Source: Cyanophora paradoxa
Taxonomy: Eukaryota; Glaucocystophyceae; Cyanophorales; Cyanophoraceae
Direction: 5' to 3'
DNA length: 64,000 nucleotides
Assembly: GCA_004431415.1 (NCBI GenBank)
Contig: QPMI01000605.1
Coordinates: 1 to 64,000, forward strand
The notes under the pieces: generated by a model
Database searches by the model: none
Told to the model about the DNA's origin: nothing
What the model saw: the letters and a program-made list of their open reading frames with translations, nothing else
Shown: positions 40,231 to 50,204 of the stretch, in pieces
Numbering within the stretch: the stretch's first letter is position 1
How the letters are laid out: each line of letters opens with the position of its first letter
Program-made: the position numbers and the translations under genes

Positions 40231-43200
40231 TACTGGGCTGAACAGTTACACCTACAATGTGACAAGAAACAGTTTCGAGAAATGTGAGCGATAGCATTGT
40301 TCTCCCGATCGACAGTAGCTTCTTCGAAATCCATAATATCAAAGCACCTTCTGCATCGCCCCAATTGCTTCCCATACTGCTTTTTGAACCAGTCCCAATC
40401 AACATACTCTGCCAAGGAGAACTCCCGATTGGCTTGTTTGTCCTGGGATTTGTAGGAATCGATTTTCTGAGCTTGATCCTCCTTCGTTTTCACCATTGTA
40501 GCCGCCTCGGATTTATCAACGAAAATCACGGTATCCGAGAGATTTTGGGTTCGAGTTGCTGCAACATAGAACCACTCAGCAGTAACATATGGGGACCCAG
40601 TCTCGTGAATTACAACACGAGAATCCCTGATTGTGTCACCCTGAATGATGTGACAGGTGAAAGCATGGGTCAATGCGAAATACTTGATATCTTCGCTTTT
40701 TAGAGTATGCACTTCACCCGAATCAATGTCTTTGAGAGTGAGAATTTCCTTGGCTTTGTATTCGACCACTTCGTAAACAAAGCCCCGCTGAATGATGCCC
40801 TCACTTGTTGTCATTCGCACCTTTGCAATCAGCTCAACACCTGTCTTATATACAGGATCCTCTCCATGAATCATTTTATGCATTTTGTTGTTCACCTCTG
40901 CACACTTGCGGTTTGAATTGCATATTGAGATATCACCCTTCTCCAATGTATCAACTACTTTCAAGCCCAATCGTCTGGCAGCAATAGAAACTGGTAGTTC
41001 AGTCCTGAATAAGTCCTCCCATAACTGGTCGAATTTCTTCTGATCTGCAGCCAGTTTATGACGCTTTCCAACCTGCAGGTAAACCTCGTTCTTGAAAAGT
41101 CTATCGAAGATCTTGTTGTAGTAATCTCGTTGATTGACTGTTATGAATTGGATGGGTGGGTTCTGGTAGGGGTCGCCTGTTGCGATGTAGAGTTTGTCTG
41201 GGAACTGCACAGTCATCACATCGCACAGAGATTCCAATTCCCTAATCTCAAACTGGTAGATCTCATCAATAACAAAGCAATCGTACTTAGATAATTCCGA
41301 AACCTTCTTCCCAACATTTCCCTTCATTCTCTCATCATCAACATTCAAATTCAAGGCTCGATAAATAGTCATCACCTCAGGAGCATCCTGCCCCACTCTG
41401 CTTTTAGTTCCATTCGCAAATCCTTGCATCTCTTATTAGTAGGCGCAACGAACAAGCATTTCTTACCATACTTCTTGGCCATTGCCTTTGCCAAAGTAGT
41501 CTTACCAGTTCCCGGTTTCACTCCTTTAATCAGCACATTACCTTGCCCATCCAAAGCATTTACGATTGCTGGGAGGTCATACTCATCCTGGAACTTGTGA
41601 ACCTTGTGAACAATCTTTTCAACATTGATGAAAGGTTTGGAACGAGTTTTGAGTCGATCAAATGTGATCATGTGGCTCTTTGGTTTTTTGGAAGTCCTCT
41701 TACTGTGGGTTATCGAGTTCATGTTTGCTGGCTTCACATCAAACTTTCCAGTGTTCTCGAATAGGTTTCGGTCAAACTGCTCGAATGGATATGGTCTATC
41801 GATTGTCAGCTCATCGGTCTTGATTGCAAGGACTCCCACTCCCTCAGAGAGCAATTTCTTGCATAGGCGATACATGATGCCTCGCATGGTGGAGTAAATC
41901 ACGCACTGTATTGGCAGGAAACCATCAATGAAAGCCCGTTCTTGTTCTTCCTGGTTCACATACCAAATCATGGGCGATTTAATGTCCTTCTCATTCTTAA
42001 CTGATGTGTGTGTTGGCTTCTCTTGATCGAAACTTATAAACTTCAGGGTCCCTCCATTCTCTTCAATGAAATTCAGAGCATCATTTTTATTGAAAAAGGT
42101 GTAGGTGGTTGCTTTTCGCTGGGACTTCTTACCAAATAGACCAATGTGATGGTTGGCAATGTCTTTCTTCTCCTTGGTCGAAAGCTGACTTGCATACAAC
42201 TGCTTGAAAGCCTGCAAGGTGACATTCTCGGCAATCCGATAAGGTCTTAGAACTGCCTCAATGCTGATGTCATCCTTAATATCCTCGTAAAACTCTTTCA
42301 AAACCTCACCATACATCAGGTTATACTTTGAATCGACGAGAATCCTCTTGTATTGATTCAAGGTATTCGCCTCACCATAATTTCTGAATGCTTTGAAGTG
42401 TTTGGCTTTCACTTTCACGGAATAGAACGAATTGTCTTCGATGTCCGAGCTGCAAGACACTTTGACTTTTTCGAATCTATCAAATGAACTGAAAACTGGA
42501 AACACCTTAAGCACTTTCGAAACGATGTGTGTGTATGCTTTGGAAATGTCGAGCTTGTGAGTATCAATGGATCCATAGGCAATGTTCTCTACTATTGTTC
42601 GGACCTCAGAGGCAGATCCAAAGAACCCAGTCAATGCACTCTGTTGCCCTTTAGTAAATGCTGCATATGTTTCTGGATTATATTTGCTTTTGTAGGGTTT
42701 GTTGATAAGCGCCCTATACATCATCTGACTCATCTCATCAAACAACTTGCGATGGGCATCATCTGCAAGGTTCACATCAATATTTTCCATATCCACCATG
42801 TTGCCTGGTGGAAGGATAATTACATCTTTATCCTCTATTGTGTAGTGAATGTATGTTATTGTTCCCTCATCAGTAATGGAAGTGTGAACCTCGTGATTAG
42901 CCTTTCGGAAGCTTCCCAACAACTCAAGTAACGGCTTGTTGTATGTGATCTTAATTTTTCGGAATTGCTATCTTTCTCTCTGGCAATGATCTTGATGATA
43001 TCCTCCTCGCTGTAAGCAAAGAAGCTGTTATCGTTGAACTGTGTTTTGATCTTGTATTTCATGGCTGCTGAACCCATACTCTTCTTGGTTTCACGGGCGC
43101 CAGTTCCATTGAAAGAACGAACCAGTTTACTGAGATCCTTATTTAATACATAAACGTGGTCGTTTGCAATCTGCACGTAAACACTTGCGGGAACTAAGTG

Positions 43201-44424
43201 AGAGTTGGTTCGATTCGGTTTGAAGGAAAGAGTATGAATAACCTTGTCATCCTTTCCAATTGCAATGAACCTGATGCGCCACTTTTTCAAGAAAGGAAGA
43301 AGCTCATCAAAACTCACTCCCCAATCAGAATCAGGCTTAGGTTCATATCCCTTGATCTGAGCAAAGAGCCAGTCTTTTGAGTAGTTGACCTTCTTATACT
43401 TCTTGATGCTATGGGCATACTCAAATCCTTTGCATAGGACCTGGTGTAATGCTTCAATTAAACAATCTTTGATGGTAAGTGAATCATCGGGACATATTTG
43501 GTCCATCACACACTTAGCCTGACCATTGAGGGTGTATTTTACGAAACGAGATACGATTTTTGGAGCCTGCCCATCTCGCAGAACTCGTTCATTCAAAGGG
43601 TATACTGTTTTGTTATCGCTGACAATAATCTCCTCGATTGTCATCACCTCTGGATACTTGATGTCTGATCCATTGGGCGCATCATTCGTGAAAACCTTAA
43701 CGAATTGATAGTCTCGATTGCGAGGGTTGCTTTGCCCAATAGAAATCAGGAAGGAACCAATCTCGTTCAGAGTCCACAATGCAAGGAAGTTATTAAAGTC
43801 CTCTTGCACCTGTTCAAGCAATCTCACCAGCACTTGCTTGGGGCAGGAAAGCATCAATGCGCGTTTTCCGGATTTTTGTGTTTCAATGTAAGGTGTGTCT
43901 TCGTGGATAACAACATCGTAGTTGTTTGGGAGGTTATTGAAGTCTTCAGGAATTCGGTAAAACCTCACACGAAGCGAGACTGTATCACCATCCTGGGCCT
44001 CAATATCCCTTATGATTCTCCTTACCAGCGCTTTGAACTGCTTACTTTGCTGCTTTTCCACATTCTTCTGGGAACGAGCGGAACGTTTAGCCTTCTTATT
44101 CTGCTTGCGATCAAAGCGCTTCCGCTTCTTTGCTTCGGCTGCTTTCTTGTTCTGCTTCTCAACATTCTTAGCGGCTCTCTCAGCCCTCTTCTCCTTCTTC
44201 TCTTGCTTGCGATACAAACGAGGCTCTACGATACCTCTCAGTGTATCTCTGATATCAATCAACTTTGGAATTCTAATTGCTTTGAAAGTAAATTCTCTCA
44301 AGAAATAGATATCCTGCTCTCGGGTCAATTTGTCTTCTACTTTTGCTTGCATGTAGTAACCAAGAATCTCATCCTGCAAATTCTTCGAAATCCGATTACT
44401 TGGTCGAGGCATTTCTTTGTTCAC
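40230..44424 (-). CDS. Element B DNA polymerase-SF1 helicase-HNH protein, in three fragments
   Basis: Homologue of the 1,383-residue element A protein, split into three frames. Fragment 1 (44424 to about 42955): basic N-terminal region and NDHVYVLNKDL. Fragment 2 (about 42957-41391): palm with motif A (DISKAYTHIV), a motif B-like GLFGKKSQRK and motif C (IKTDEL), then Walker A PGTGKTT. Fragment 3 (about 41393-40230): Walker B FVIDEIY, GDPYQNPP, HIIQGDTI, VAATRTQNLSDTV and a C-terminal HNH-like CRRC...DRENN..H..NC. The breaks are a TTTTT run at 42955-42959 and a CCCC run at 41391-41394; one further base in each restores the frame. Combined length is about 1,400 residues. The polymerase replicates the element. 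Whether the splits are real is unresolved. Confidence 0.85.
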
Positions 44425-44621
44425 TCTATTAATATATACCTACAAAAGTTTTCTTTAAATACTTTTATACTCGCGTCAATTTTTACCGGCAAAACCGAAA
44501 GTCTTCGACAAAATAAATTTAGTCGAGGGCATTTATAAAAATAACAAAGGGTTGGCTCGATGATCGAACTCTAAAAATAACAGAATGATTTTATTTGTGG
44601 TTCCAGCGCGGTTCCCACGGG

Positions 44622-44648
44622 TTTCTCAGAGCAGATCGCGCTGAGAAA
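44622..44648. terminator. hairpin between polymerase and small gene
   Basis: TTTCTCAG (44622-44629) and CTGAGAAA (44641-44648) form a perfect 8-bp stem with an 11-nt loop in a gene-free stretch between two leftward genes. The position is directly 3' of the 85-residue gene. A transcription-end or RNA-processing hairpin is plausible, as described for some giant viruses. Confidence 0.45.
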
Positions 44649-44653
44649 AACGA

Positions 44654-44911
44654 TTAACAGACATATTTCGATTTGCGACCACGGTTAGAATAGGGGACAC
44701 CATAGAGATACTTCACAAAGCAGACTGCATTGGAAGCATAGAGACGCTGGGAACTCTCAACGATTCTCATGGCTCTGTAACACTCATCAGTATGGTATAA
44801 ATCACGCATTTGCTTTGCGAATTTCGCATTATACTTTTTTAAATATTCCTGACCTTTTTCAGTTTTGCGATAACGATAAGTAGCACGCTTCTGAGCCTCA
44901 CTGATTGGCAT
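44654..44911 (-). CDS. small basic DNA-binding-like protein
   Basis: An 85-residue, strongly basic protein. It has a YRYRKTEKGQEYLKKYNAKF helix, a YHTDECYRAMR segment like the Y+..D.EFR repeats of the element A AT-hook proteins, and a C-terminal NRGRKSKY in place of GRPRKY. It is therefore the likely counterpart of the genes at 21869 and 22346. Upstream, CAAAAATTGACAGGAGTTTAA is nearly repeated upstream of the polymerase (TAAAAATTGACGCGAGTATAA). Confidence 0.55.
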   Translation of the reverse strand: MPISEAQKRATYRYRKTEKGQEYLKKYNAKFAKQMRDLYHTDECYRAMRIVESSQRLYASNAVCFVKYLYGVPYSNRGRKSKYVC

Positions 44912-45260
44912 TTTGTCCTTTTCTACTCTCTTAATATATGTTAAGAAATCTTTAAGTAGTTTTTCTGTCTGTATATATCGATTAAACTCCTGTCAATTTT
45001 TGGTCCCGATTGCAGAGCATCCAATTCTGAAAGAAGATGCTGGAAAAATGATAAAGCCACCGATACCCAGAAGGTTCACTTGTCGGCTGCAAGTTTCTAC
45101 CACTGAACCCGATAGAACAGGTGATTAAAGTGATTTACCTATGGATATTTCACTTCGCTCTACAACGCCTCCATAAAAATGAAGAAGTTTTGAGCCTACG
45201 GATAGGATTGGTTACGTAGCGCTAACAATATTCAAGATTTTTTAAATTCGGAAATGATCC

Positions 45261-46010
45261 TTAACGGCGATAACCGGGTCTAATACCAAGCTTGGCAAAC
45301 CCTGAGACCATTGGGGCAGCATTTGGAATCGAGTTGACTGGATCAGCCTGCGAAGTGGCAACCCGAAGGATCGATTTATTCAGGACCGGCAAATCCGTTT
45401 TGTTGGAGTCTTGATACTCAATGGTCTTCGCAATCAATTCAGTTGGTGAATCTTTTACGGCTTGCACAGGTTCAGGGATGACTTCATGGGTTACCTCTGG
45501 TTTCTTCTCCACCTTCTCCTTTGTGATTGGCTGTTCCTTGATCTTGTTTTCGTTTTTGGTCTCTGCTGCAATGCCATCAACAAGACTCTTAGCATACTGG
45601 TATGTCACAGATTTCAGTCCACCAGTGGTTGATCGAATAAAGTAGCGGTTGCGATGGTCTTTCTCGGAATAGGTTGAGTAGAGTCGCTCACCACCATCAA
45701 GCAGTTTCAGCAGTGTCGATGATGAGGCAACCTTGTCCTTCGTGGATGATTTGAACTGCCCTTTCTTGATTCCTCGTTTGGCTCCAGGCATGCGGTTCAG
45801 TGGGACTTGGTCAACCAGGGCATTATCATCATTTGAGTTTGAAGTAAGCGCGATTGTGTGAGCATTCATGGTTTGGTGAACATTTTTATCGAGATCACCA
45901 GTTCCATATGCAGCGGTTCCTTTTGATTTCTTAAACTGTTTCCGTTCTGGTTCTGCTTGCTCAACTGGTTTGGCTAAGAAATTCTTTGGCTGGGTCTTTC
46001 GAGTTGCCAT
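45261..46010 (-). CDS. hypothetical basic protein
   Basis: A 249-residue protein starting MATRKTQPKNFLAK. It is lysine-rich with a basic N-terminus, a central YSTYSEKDHRNRYFIRSTTG, and a low-complexity KEKVEKKPEVTHEV linker. It lies next to the penton gene, in the place the 244-residue protein has relative to the ATPase in A. A core or scaffolding role is possible. Family not recognised. Confidence 0.5.
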   Translation of the reverse strand: MATRKTQPKNFLAKPVEQAEPERKQFKKSKGTAAYGTGDLDKNVHQTMNAHTIALTSNSNDDNALVDQVPLNRMPGAKRGIKKGQFKSSTKDKVASSSTLLKLLDGGERLYSTYSEKDHRNRYFIRSTTGGLKSVTYQYAKSLVDGIAAETKNENKIKEQPITKEKVEKKPEVTHEVIPEPVQAVKDSPTELIAKTIEYQDSNKTDLPVLNKSILRVATSQADPVNSIPNAAPMVSGFAKLGIRPGYRR

Positions 46011-46046
46011 TTGTAATATCGAGACAAATTTATTCTACAGTATTTC

Positions 46047-46946
46047 CTATGACCGTGAGAACGGCAAGTAGAGTCCCTCCAACTCTTTAATGACATTCTT
46101 CAATGCTTTCTTGGTCAGATCTTTATCATCTTCCGTAATGAGTTCGAGAGTCATCGACCAGTCAGTGGTAATATCCGTTTCAGCACCATTCCAGTATGTG
46201 AGACGAACTTTTAGCGTTTCCACTTCCACTAAACCATTTTGCTCATGCAGGATCATGGAATTATTCGATGAATCGTATTTTAGCAGACTGCCTACCGTTT
46301 GGTCAATCTCGATTTTTGCAAGGGCTTTATCATCGCTGGTGTTCTTGCTTACATAGTTGCCTTTGAGTGGGTCAACATGAAGAAGGATGTAAGAATTGAA
46401 CAGAAGATCAAGCGGTATAACACTGTCAATGTAGTAATTATAAGTATAAGCTCCAACTGTTACAGGTGAATCGAGCAGGGCAGAAGCGTATCCATTTTCA
46501 GAACTGTCAGGTCTGCGATCTGGGAAACCAAGGAAGTTCGCTAAGATCCGACTTCCAAAGGTGAGGGTAAATGTTGCATCGCACATGAACCGTAGAAACA
46601 TGGTAACAGGATCATATGTAACGTAGAAATGGCGAGTATATGTAGTTCCCGCTGCTCCGTACACTTGTGAAGCTAGTTTGGCATTTAGAAGATTCACCAA
46701 ACTATCCGAAGTATATGTCCCTTTCGAAATAGTGTTACTCTTGGTCTTAATTACATCCCCAGCATCATAGGTTCCTGTAATCAAACTTCCATTCTCGCTA
46801 AGATTGTAAATGTTATTGAACATCTCAAAGTTAGTCACTCTGCAGGCTCTCACATTTTGGATTGCATGGGGAATTTTGTAAGTAAAGTTCGTTGGGGTTC
46901 CATCATCTCGGTCCCTGGAATCAATATTGAGATAGTAACGCGTCAT
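46047..46946 (-). CDS. Element B penton-like minor capsid protein
   Basis: An intact 299-residue protein opening MTRYYLNIDSRDRDDGTPTN, followed by FTYKIPHAIQNVRACRVTN. This opening is the signature of PLV and virophage penton proteins, which sit at capsid vertices. It is divergent from the major capsid gene 52 bp away. The element A gene at 27912 has the same opening, so this gene serves as the intact reference for that one. Confidence 0.82.
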   Translation of the reverse strand: MTRYYLNIDSRDRDDGTPTNFTYKIPHAIQNVRACRVTNFEMFNNIYNLSENGSLITGTYDAGDVIKTKSNTISKGTYTSDSLVNLLNAKLASQVYGAAGTTYTRHFYVTYDPVTMFLRFMCDATFTLTFGSRILANFLGFPDRRPDSSENGYASALLDSPVTVGAYTYNYYIDSVIPLDLLFNSYILLHVDPLKGNYVSKNTSDDKALAKIEIDQTVGSLLKYDSSNNSMILHEQNGLVEVETLKVRLTYWNGAETDITTDWSMTLELITEDDKDLTKKALKNVIKELEGLYLPFSRS

Positions 46947-46998
46947 TCTGTTTAATAAAGCATTTTAAAAATTTCTTTTGGTATTTTAAACATAAGAG

Positions 46999-48225
46999 AT
47001 GGCACTCACTGGAACTACCCTGAAGGAACTCCTCGTAACTCCCGGTTCCGATCAAATTTATCTTTCCCCTGGTCTCCAAATCGGAACCAACCCCAAATAC
47101 AAACCATTCCTCGAGCAAGTTCGTCCCCGAGGCAACACTTTTGGCTTCAAGAATACCGCTTACTTCGATCTTCCTCGCAAACAACTCCTTGCTGGTGTTT
47201 CGCTCTATTTCAAGATTGCCACTGGTGGTGGTGTAGCCTGCACCCTCCCCAATGGTGGTTCTTCCTATATTAATGAGGTCCGCTTTGTTCATGGTGGTTT
47301 CAAGTATATCATCCCTGGTGACTGGATAACTGTTAACGCTCTGATTGATAATGATCATGCTACCATGAGCAGCATGTATGCTTCTCTTGGTTACTTCAAA
47401 GAACTTGATCGTGAAAGCACAGATGAGGCTATGGAATACATTGTGAAAATTCCCGCTGCTTTCTGGGATGATGCTTACTTCCCACTATGCACACTGGCGG
47501 ATATGCCAACAATCGAGGTTGATTTCCGTGATGCTGGGATAGTCAAAGTTCCTGCTGGTGGATCTGTTACATTTGCGGATTGCTCCCTGATCTGTCAATT
47601 TGTAAACATCGCTTCGGCTGAGGCTGAGACACTTTTGAAAATGGCAAATGAACAAGGTGGCATTCGCATTCCGATCACAGAGGTCATCCACAAGAAGACA
47701 CGAGCGCTCAAAACCGCTGATGCTGGTGAATCGGTTGAGGTGACACTCGCTAATGTTTCTGGTCTGGTTCATTCGATTCTCATGACAGTTCGAGAGGTGA
47801 ACAAACTTAACACCTACACTCACTCTGATTTCTGTGGTCATGTTTCGGATGTTAAGATCGATCAGTTCCAGATCTTCCACAACAATCGCTCCCTGGATAT
47901 CTCCAACAAACCCATTTCTGGTTTCCTCTCGGCTATCAATCACATTCCTTCTCATTACAAGGGTGTTACTGTTGGCAATACTACTTATGGATTCGAGAAT
48001 GGAAATATTTACGGAATCGTTCTTTCCAAATCTGGAAAAGATTCGCTTCGGAACAGTGTTATGGGTTACCAGGATTTCTTCAACAGCAGTTCCAGTTACA
48101 TGGATCTCACTGTTTCGGGATGCACTGATGCTGCTCCTGTTCAGGTTGATATCTATGCCCTACGACACAATGTTATGGTCCTCAATGGCTACAACATCTC
48201 TACCCTGAAAGTCTCGAACTTCTAA
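46999..48225 (+). CDS. MCP: Element B major capsid protein (double jelly-roll)
   Basis: An intact 408-residue protein starting MALTGTTLKELLV. It has the FDLPRKQLLAGVSLYFKI strand pair, FKYIIPGDW, VKIPAAFWDDAYFPL at the end of the first roll, and a second roll ending NSSSSYMDLTVSG and VDIYALRHNVMVLNG. This is the pattern of PLV/virophage double-jelly-roll proteins that build the icosahedral shell. The DNA is slightly richer in C than other B genes, as expected for high expression. Confidence 0.88.
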   Translation: MALTGTTLKELLVTPGSDQIYLSPGLQIGTNPKYKPFLEQVRPRGNTFGFKNTAYFDLPRKQLLAGVSLYFKIATGGGVACTLPNGGSSYINEVRFVHGGFKYIIPGDWITVNALIDNDHATMSSMYASLGYFKELDRESTDEAMEYIVKIPAAFWDDAYFPLCTLADMPTIEVDFRDAGIVKVPAGGSVTFADCSLICQFVNIASAEAETLLKMANEQGGIRIPITEVIHKKTRALKTADAGESVEVTLANVSGLVHSILMTVREVNKLNTYTHSDFCGHVSDVKIDQFQIFHNNRSLDISNKPISGFLSAINHIPSHYKGVTVGNTTYGFENGNIYGIVLSKSGKDSLRNSVMGYQDFFNSSSSYMDLTVSGCTDAAPVQVDIYALRHNVMVLNGYNISTLKVSNF

Positions 48226-48305
48226 AGTTCTTTTTCTTTCGTTATAGTAGAAAGCTCAAAATTAGTAGGTAAGGGGTTTATTTTGTTTTTTATCTTATTA
48301 CTGTA

Positions 48306-49073
48306 ATGGATAACACAGGAATGGATATTGATTTGAATGACATCCCAGAGTTTGAGCCTGCAAGAACAGTTAAATTAAGCACGCGTTTTTTATTATGTGG
48401 ACGCAGCAATTCTGGTAAGACAACTTACTGCAAATATCTACTTTATGAACTGAGGGATAAGATCGATCAGATTGTAGTCTTTAGTTCTACTGCGTTTACT
48501 GGTCAATTCAGAGATATAACGCATCCTGATAATATCTATGAGGAATGGGACGATAATGTAGTAGTGAAACTCATTAGCATGCAAAAGAAACGAATTGAGA
48601 ATAATGAGAAGCGTAATAATTTGGTTATAATCTTAGACGATATGATCGGTTCTTCTTTGGATATGCATAATTCGGCTGTGTTATCTAAATTGATCACTAC
48701 AGCCCGTCATTATTCGATTACAGTAATTATTAATACTCAACGTTTATGCTCAATTTCTACTACGATTCGTCGAAATGTTGAGTTCGTAGTATTTTTCAAT
48801 ATTCTCGGGAATGAGAAGGAGTTTAACTGCGCTTATGATGAGTATAATGGGGGTCTTGATAAAAAGACCTACAAGGAATTGCATAGACTGTGGGGTTATA
48901 ACTACCAAACAGTCATAACTGGATTGCAAGGGTATGATATAAAAGTATACACAGACCGGGCAATATTAACAGATGATGATATGAAGGGCTTTAAGAAGTT
49001 TGTTAAGAGACGAGCGATAAAAAAGAGAGAATCAATAAGAATTAGTAATGAACCTACGACGATTACGGTTTAA
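48306..49073 (+). CDS. Element B packaging ATPase (A32/FtsK-HerA type)
   Basis: An intact 255-residue ATPase. Walker A LLCGRSNSGKTT (about residues 30-41), Walker B NLVIILDDMIG (about 107-117), then SITVIINTQRLCSI. It would power genome packaging. Its C-terminus (VYTDRAILTDDD, then ESIRISNEPTTITV) is the source-type sequence for the relic in element A (15606-15746). The stop overlaps that of the convergent small gene. Confidence 0.9.
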   Translation: MDNTGMDIDLNDIPEFEPARTVKLSTRFLLCGRSNSGKTTYCKYLLYELRDKIDQIVVFSSTAFTGQFRDITHPDNIYEEWDDNVVVKLISMQKKRIENNEKRNNLVIILDDMIGSSLDMHNSAVLSKLITTARHYSITVIINTQRLCSISTTIRRNVEFVVFFNILGNEKEFNCAYDEYNGGLDKKTYKELHRLWGYNYQTVITGLQGYDIKVYTDRAILTDDDMKGFKKFVKRRAIKKRESIRISNEPTTITV

Positions 49074-49300
49074 TTTGGTCTTCTCAGATCTTCTACCTGT
49101 TCGAGTGTTACGTAATCTTCTGCTCTTTTCTTAATTGCTTTTGTGGCTCTCCCACTCAATTGTGTGATGTTTACATTACTGATATGCTGTGTTATCTCGT
49201 TTCCTATTATCTTACGACGATCGATTGGTGATAAATCGGGATCGTTAAATAGGTCTCACTTTGATGTGATAAATTCATGGGACAGGATTGTATGCGTCAT
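49070..49300 (-). pseudogene. small conserved protein with an in-frame TGA
   Basis: The minus strand can be read from ATG 49298-49300 (MTHTILSHEFITSK) through a TGA at 49256-49258 and on (DLFNDPDLSPIDRRKIIGNE ... GRATKAIKKRAEDYV) to VEDLRRPN and TAA at 49070-49072. It is 75 codons apart from the TGA, too short for a usual length cut-off. The C-terminal 13 codons were copied into the element A gene at 15196-15609, so this gene existed in a B-like donor. The TGA is either a nonsense mutation, a sequencing error, or read through. Function unknown. Confidence 0.6.
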
Positions 49301-49302
49301 GG

Positions 49303-49707
49303 TCACAGGTTGTGGGTTTGTTTTTTGTGACTCGTCATTTTTTTGCCCGATGCGGCAAATTGCTTTAAAAAGAATTGCTGACGCTTTCGCTGCTGCTCAA
49401 ACGGAGTATTTCGAATGCATTCTTTTGGAACTTCGTGACATCCTTCCCATTTAATGGTCTCATTCTTTGATAGAATAAATACGATTTGGAAAGGATCATA
49501 ATTATCATCAATTAACACAGAAGAAAAGTAACCCGGTGAATCCTCCTTTTTAACGGATTTCATACAGTTTTCCAAAGCGTTTATGGTCATATTGAAATCA
49601 TTCCAATGAAACCAATATTTTTTTATCACCTCTTTCAATTCATTCGCTGTTTTCACTTGATTAAAAAGAGCGGTTGCGGTATCACGGGAAATAGTAATGA
49701 AACTCAT
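49303..49707 (-). CDS. hypothetical protein at the right end of element B
   Basis: An intact 134-residue protein starting MSFITISRDTATALFNQ, with KKYWFHWNDFNMTINALENC and a lysine-rich C-terminus (GKKMTSHKKQTHNL). No domain recognised. It ends 2 bp before the start of the small gene above, so the two look like one leftward transcript. An AAAAAATGAC motif lies 34 nt upstream, suggesting early expression. Confidence 0.55.
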   Translation of the reverse strand: MSFITISRDTATALFNQVKTANELKEVIKKYWFHWNDFNMTINALENCMKSVKKEDSPGYFSSVLIDDNYDPFQIVFILSKNETIKWEGCHEVPKECIRNTPFEQQRKRQQFFLKQFAASGKKMTSHKKQTHNL

Positions 49708-49740
49708 GTTTATAATGTAAATATCTTTATTTTTATAACG

Positions 49741-49750
49741 TCATTTTTTG
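49741..49750 (-). promoter_or_regulatory. candidate early promoter in element B
   Basis: CAAAAAATGA (then CGTTATAAA) on the minus strand, 34 nt before the 134-residue gene. The same word as in element A. Confidence 0.45.
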
Positions 49751-49844
49751 CATGAATAGAAGCGGAGTAATGGCGGATTATTTTTATTTTCAGACTGAGA
49801 ATGGTTTAGATTTTATCGATTGAAGGATATCGGGAATCTCGTCG

Positions 49845-49947
49845 ATTGAATACTGAGATTACTGAGTTTCTCGATTGGATTACTGAGAATCATACGGATA
49901 TTGTGAAAAGCAGTGAAATATATTGGGGTAATTTTTGGGTGTAATGC
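49845..49947. repeat. inner degenerate copy of the element B terminus
   Basis: This stretch resembles 50094-50196: TACTGAGATT, GAATCATRCGGATATTG and TATTGGGGTAATTTTTGGGTGTAATGC occur in both, in the same order. The right end of B thus has two terminal units flanking the iterons. At the left end only GCATTACACCCAA of the inner unit remains before the integrase. Confidence 0.75.
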
Positions 49948-50204
49948 ATATAACTTCGATTGATTAGATTTTAGATATAACTTCGATTAAATAAGATTTA
50001 AGATATAACTTCGATTAATTAATTTAAGATATAACTTCGATTAATAAGATTTAAGATATAACTTCGATTAAATAAAATAGATTGTGACTGAGGCTTACTG
50101 AGATTTACTGAGATTGGGGATTGGGTTACTGGGAATCATGCGGATATTGCTTGAAGGGGCAAATTATATTGGGGTAATTTTTGGGTGTAATGCTCACAGC
50201 TCAG
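49935..50204 (-). repeat. Element B right TIR, 270 bp with five iterons
   Basis: Inverted copy of 38902-39171 with the five AATCGAAGTTATAT iterons between 49948 and 50069 on the minus strand. It ends ...GCTCACAGCTCAG at 50204 and is followed by ACGCTG of the target-site duplication. Confidence 0.95.

Larger units (their letters stand above)
38902..50204. mobile_element. Element B: integrated polinton-like virus, 11.3 kb
   Basis: An 11,303-bp compact element with 270-bp TIRs starting CTGAGCTGTGAGCATTACACCC. Leftward genes: integrase, polymerase-helicase-HNH (three fragments), AT-rich-leader small gene, basic protein and penton. Rightward genes: major capsid protein and packaging ATPase. Two small leftward genes close the right end. 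It has no fibres, lipase or SpeD. The replication proteins are homologous to element A, but the TIRs and capsid genes are not close, so this is a different virus, not a duplicate. Confidence 0.92.

Noticed and set aside
45000-45240. Possible tRNA or structured RNA in the gap beside the 85-residue gene of element B
   Set aside because: No cloverleaf with a matching acceptor stem and T loop could be drawn. No tRNA or rRNA was recognised anywhere in the window.
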